Origin: DASZVB01 sp036272055
GTDB taxonomy: Bacteria > Myxococcota_A > Polyangia > Polyangiales > Polyangiaceae
NCBI GenBank assembly: GCA_036272055.1
Contig: DATAZL010000032.1
Coordinates: 49,963-113,962, forward strand
Length of the DNA stretch: 64,000 nucleotides
Reading direction: 5' to 3'
Made by a program: the position numbers and the translations under genes. The notes below the pieces were generated by a model. It was not told where the DNA came from, did not search any database, and saw nothing but the letters and a program-made list of their open reading frames with translations. Positions 63,364-64,000 of the stretch are shown here, one piece after another. Position 1 is the first letter of the stretch; every line of letters begins with the position of its first letter.

Positions 63364-63881
63364 CGGTATTCCGCGCCGAGGGTCGCGCTGTAGATGGGGA
63401 CGTTGACTCCGTCGTGAAACGAGGCGTGCCAGCGAACGTCCGCGCCGAGCGCTAGCTCCCGCATCGGCAGGTAATCGACGCCGAGCTGTACGGACGCACC
63501 GAACTCACTGCCGTGCTCGCCGTGGGGGCCCGGCGCGCCGGCATAGCCGTAGTAGCCGGCGAGCGCCGCGACGTAGGGGATCCACTCGAAGACGTCGAGC
63601 TTGTATGCGACGCCTGCGGTCGCCGAGAGCAGGTCGGTGCCGGAGCTCCCTACGTGGTGGGAGCCGAGCACCTCGACGGTTGCGTCGAACATGTCGCTGA
63701 GCCCGTACGCGCCGTGGAGGCCGACCGCGGGCTCGAACCCCGTCTTCGCCACGTGGACCACTCCGAGGCGGCCTCCGGCGTGCCACTCGTCGTCACCGGC
63801 GCGAGCGACGTGCGGCGCGAGCACGACGATGCTCGCCGCCGAGACGGCCAGCGCGAAAGCTTTTGAGCGGCGAAAAGACAA
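63351..63881 (-). CDS. Outer-membrane beta-barrel protein, 176 residues
   Basis: The TTG at 63881 gives a signal peptide (cleavage near ARAG) and an eight-strand-sized barrel with alternating aromatic and polar residues (GGRLGVVHVAKTGFEPAVGL, then ATLGAEYRWGW with a C-terminal aromatic). It resembles OmpW/OmpX-like small barrels. It is followed, with overlap, by the PerM-like transporter on the same strand. Confidence 0.78.
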   Translation of the reverse strand: MSFRRSKAFALAVSAASIVVLAPHVARAGDDEWHAGGRLGVVHVAKTGFEPAVGLHGAYGLSDMFDATVEVLGSHHVGSSGTDLLSATAGVAYKLDVFEWIPYVAALAGYYGYAGAPGPHGEHGSEFGASVQLGVDYLPMRELALGADVRWHASFHDGVNVPIYSATLGAEYRWGW

Positions 63882-63951
63882 ATGAAAGCCCCGTACGCTG
63901 TTCCGCGTACCCGCTTTCGCCCGGGCAGTCTACTTACAGCGTCGGTCTACC

Positions 63952-64000
63952 AGGAAGGGGGCCCTTGGCCCCCCGCAGCTTCGCCTGCGGCGAACTGCTC
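63952..64000. repeat. Dispersed GC-rich repeat, locus 5 (cut by the window edge)
   Basis: Carries GGCCCTTGGCCCCCC, CAGCTTCGCCTGCGGCGAAC and TGCTC in the same order as locus 4, then runs off the end of the window. Confidence 0.75.

Overview
The window is about two thirds G+C, is gene-dense, and reads as chromosome from a myxobacterium, most likely the Polyangiales side of Myxococcota. The signs are MYXO-CTERM-like C-terminal anchors, lipoproteins with Gly/Ser/Thr linkers and Cys-rich tails, thrombospondin type 3 repeats, TonB-dependent receptors that carry their own TonB C-terminal domain, and many GTG/TTG starts. I saw no rRNA, canonical tRNA, CRISPR array, integrase or intact insertion sequence.

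Region 1 (1-13.7 kb) is the most coherent block and appears sulfur or oxyanion themed. It holds a lipoprotein sulfate-binding protein (cut by the window edge) behind a four-Cys Rrf2 regulator. Next comes a long minus-strand operon: OprO/P-like porin, YfaP-like lipoprotein, ExbB, ExbD, TonB, a TonB-domain/receptor fusion and a Cys-rich lipoprotein. Upstream of it are a secreted PstS-like binding protein and a Cys-rich lipoprotein. A deletion-fused remnant of two YeeE/YedE-type sulfur transporter genes, a DUF2325 gene and a MetA-like pseudoenzyme lacking its catalytic residues complete the block. A shared AT-rich motif lies upstream of the Rrf2 gene, the porin operon and the binding-protein operon.

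Region 2 (13.7-22.3 kb) is mostly ordinary metabolism: a hydrolase and its TetR regulator sharing an identical 12-bp palindrome, a GST, an MDR reductase, an esterase, an ECF sigma factor with its own membrane anchor, a spermidine-synthase-like membrane gene split by a frameshift, and an autoregulated MarR gene.

Region 3 (22.3-44.5 kb) is rich in exported proteins. It has a Tat protein paired with a matrixin-like protease, a second TonB-domain/receptor fusion coupled to an FAD amine-oxidoreductase-like enzyme, a 981-residue pseudocaspase/TPR protein, several lipoproteins, an SDR, a CDP-alcohol phosphatidyltransferase, and a 1386-residue MYXO-CTERM surface protein coupled to an OmpA-TSP3 protein.

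Region 4 (44.6-64 kb) holds a DbpA-like RNA helicase, a CxxCH lipoprotein, an RlmI-like methyltransferase, a copper monooxygenase-like lipoprotein with a CxxCH motif, a formylglycine-enzyme-like lipoprotein, a solitary infA, a HAD phosphatase with a GH113-like glycosidase, an aldo/keto reductase, a GST, a GT-C-like membrane protein with a discoidin-domain partner, a lytic transglycosylase and a PerM/AI-2E family transporter.

A GC-rich dispersed repeat family occurs at five intergenic loci (22.3, 24.5, 37.4, 52.2 and 63.95 kb). In two copies it begins exactly at the TAG stop codon of the neighbouring gene.
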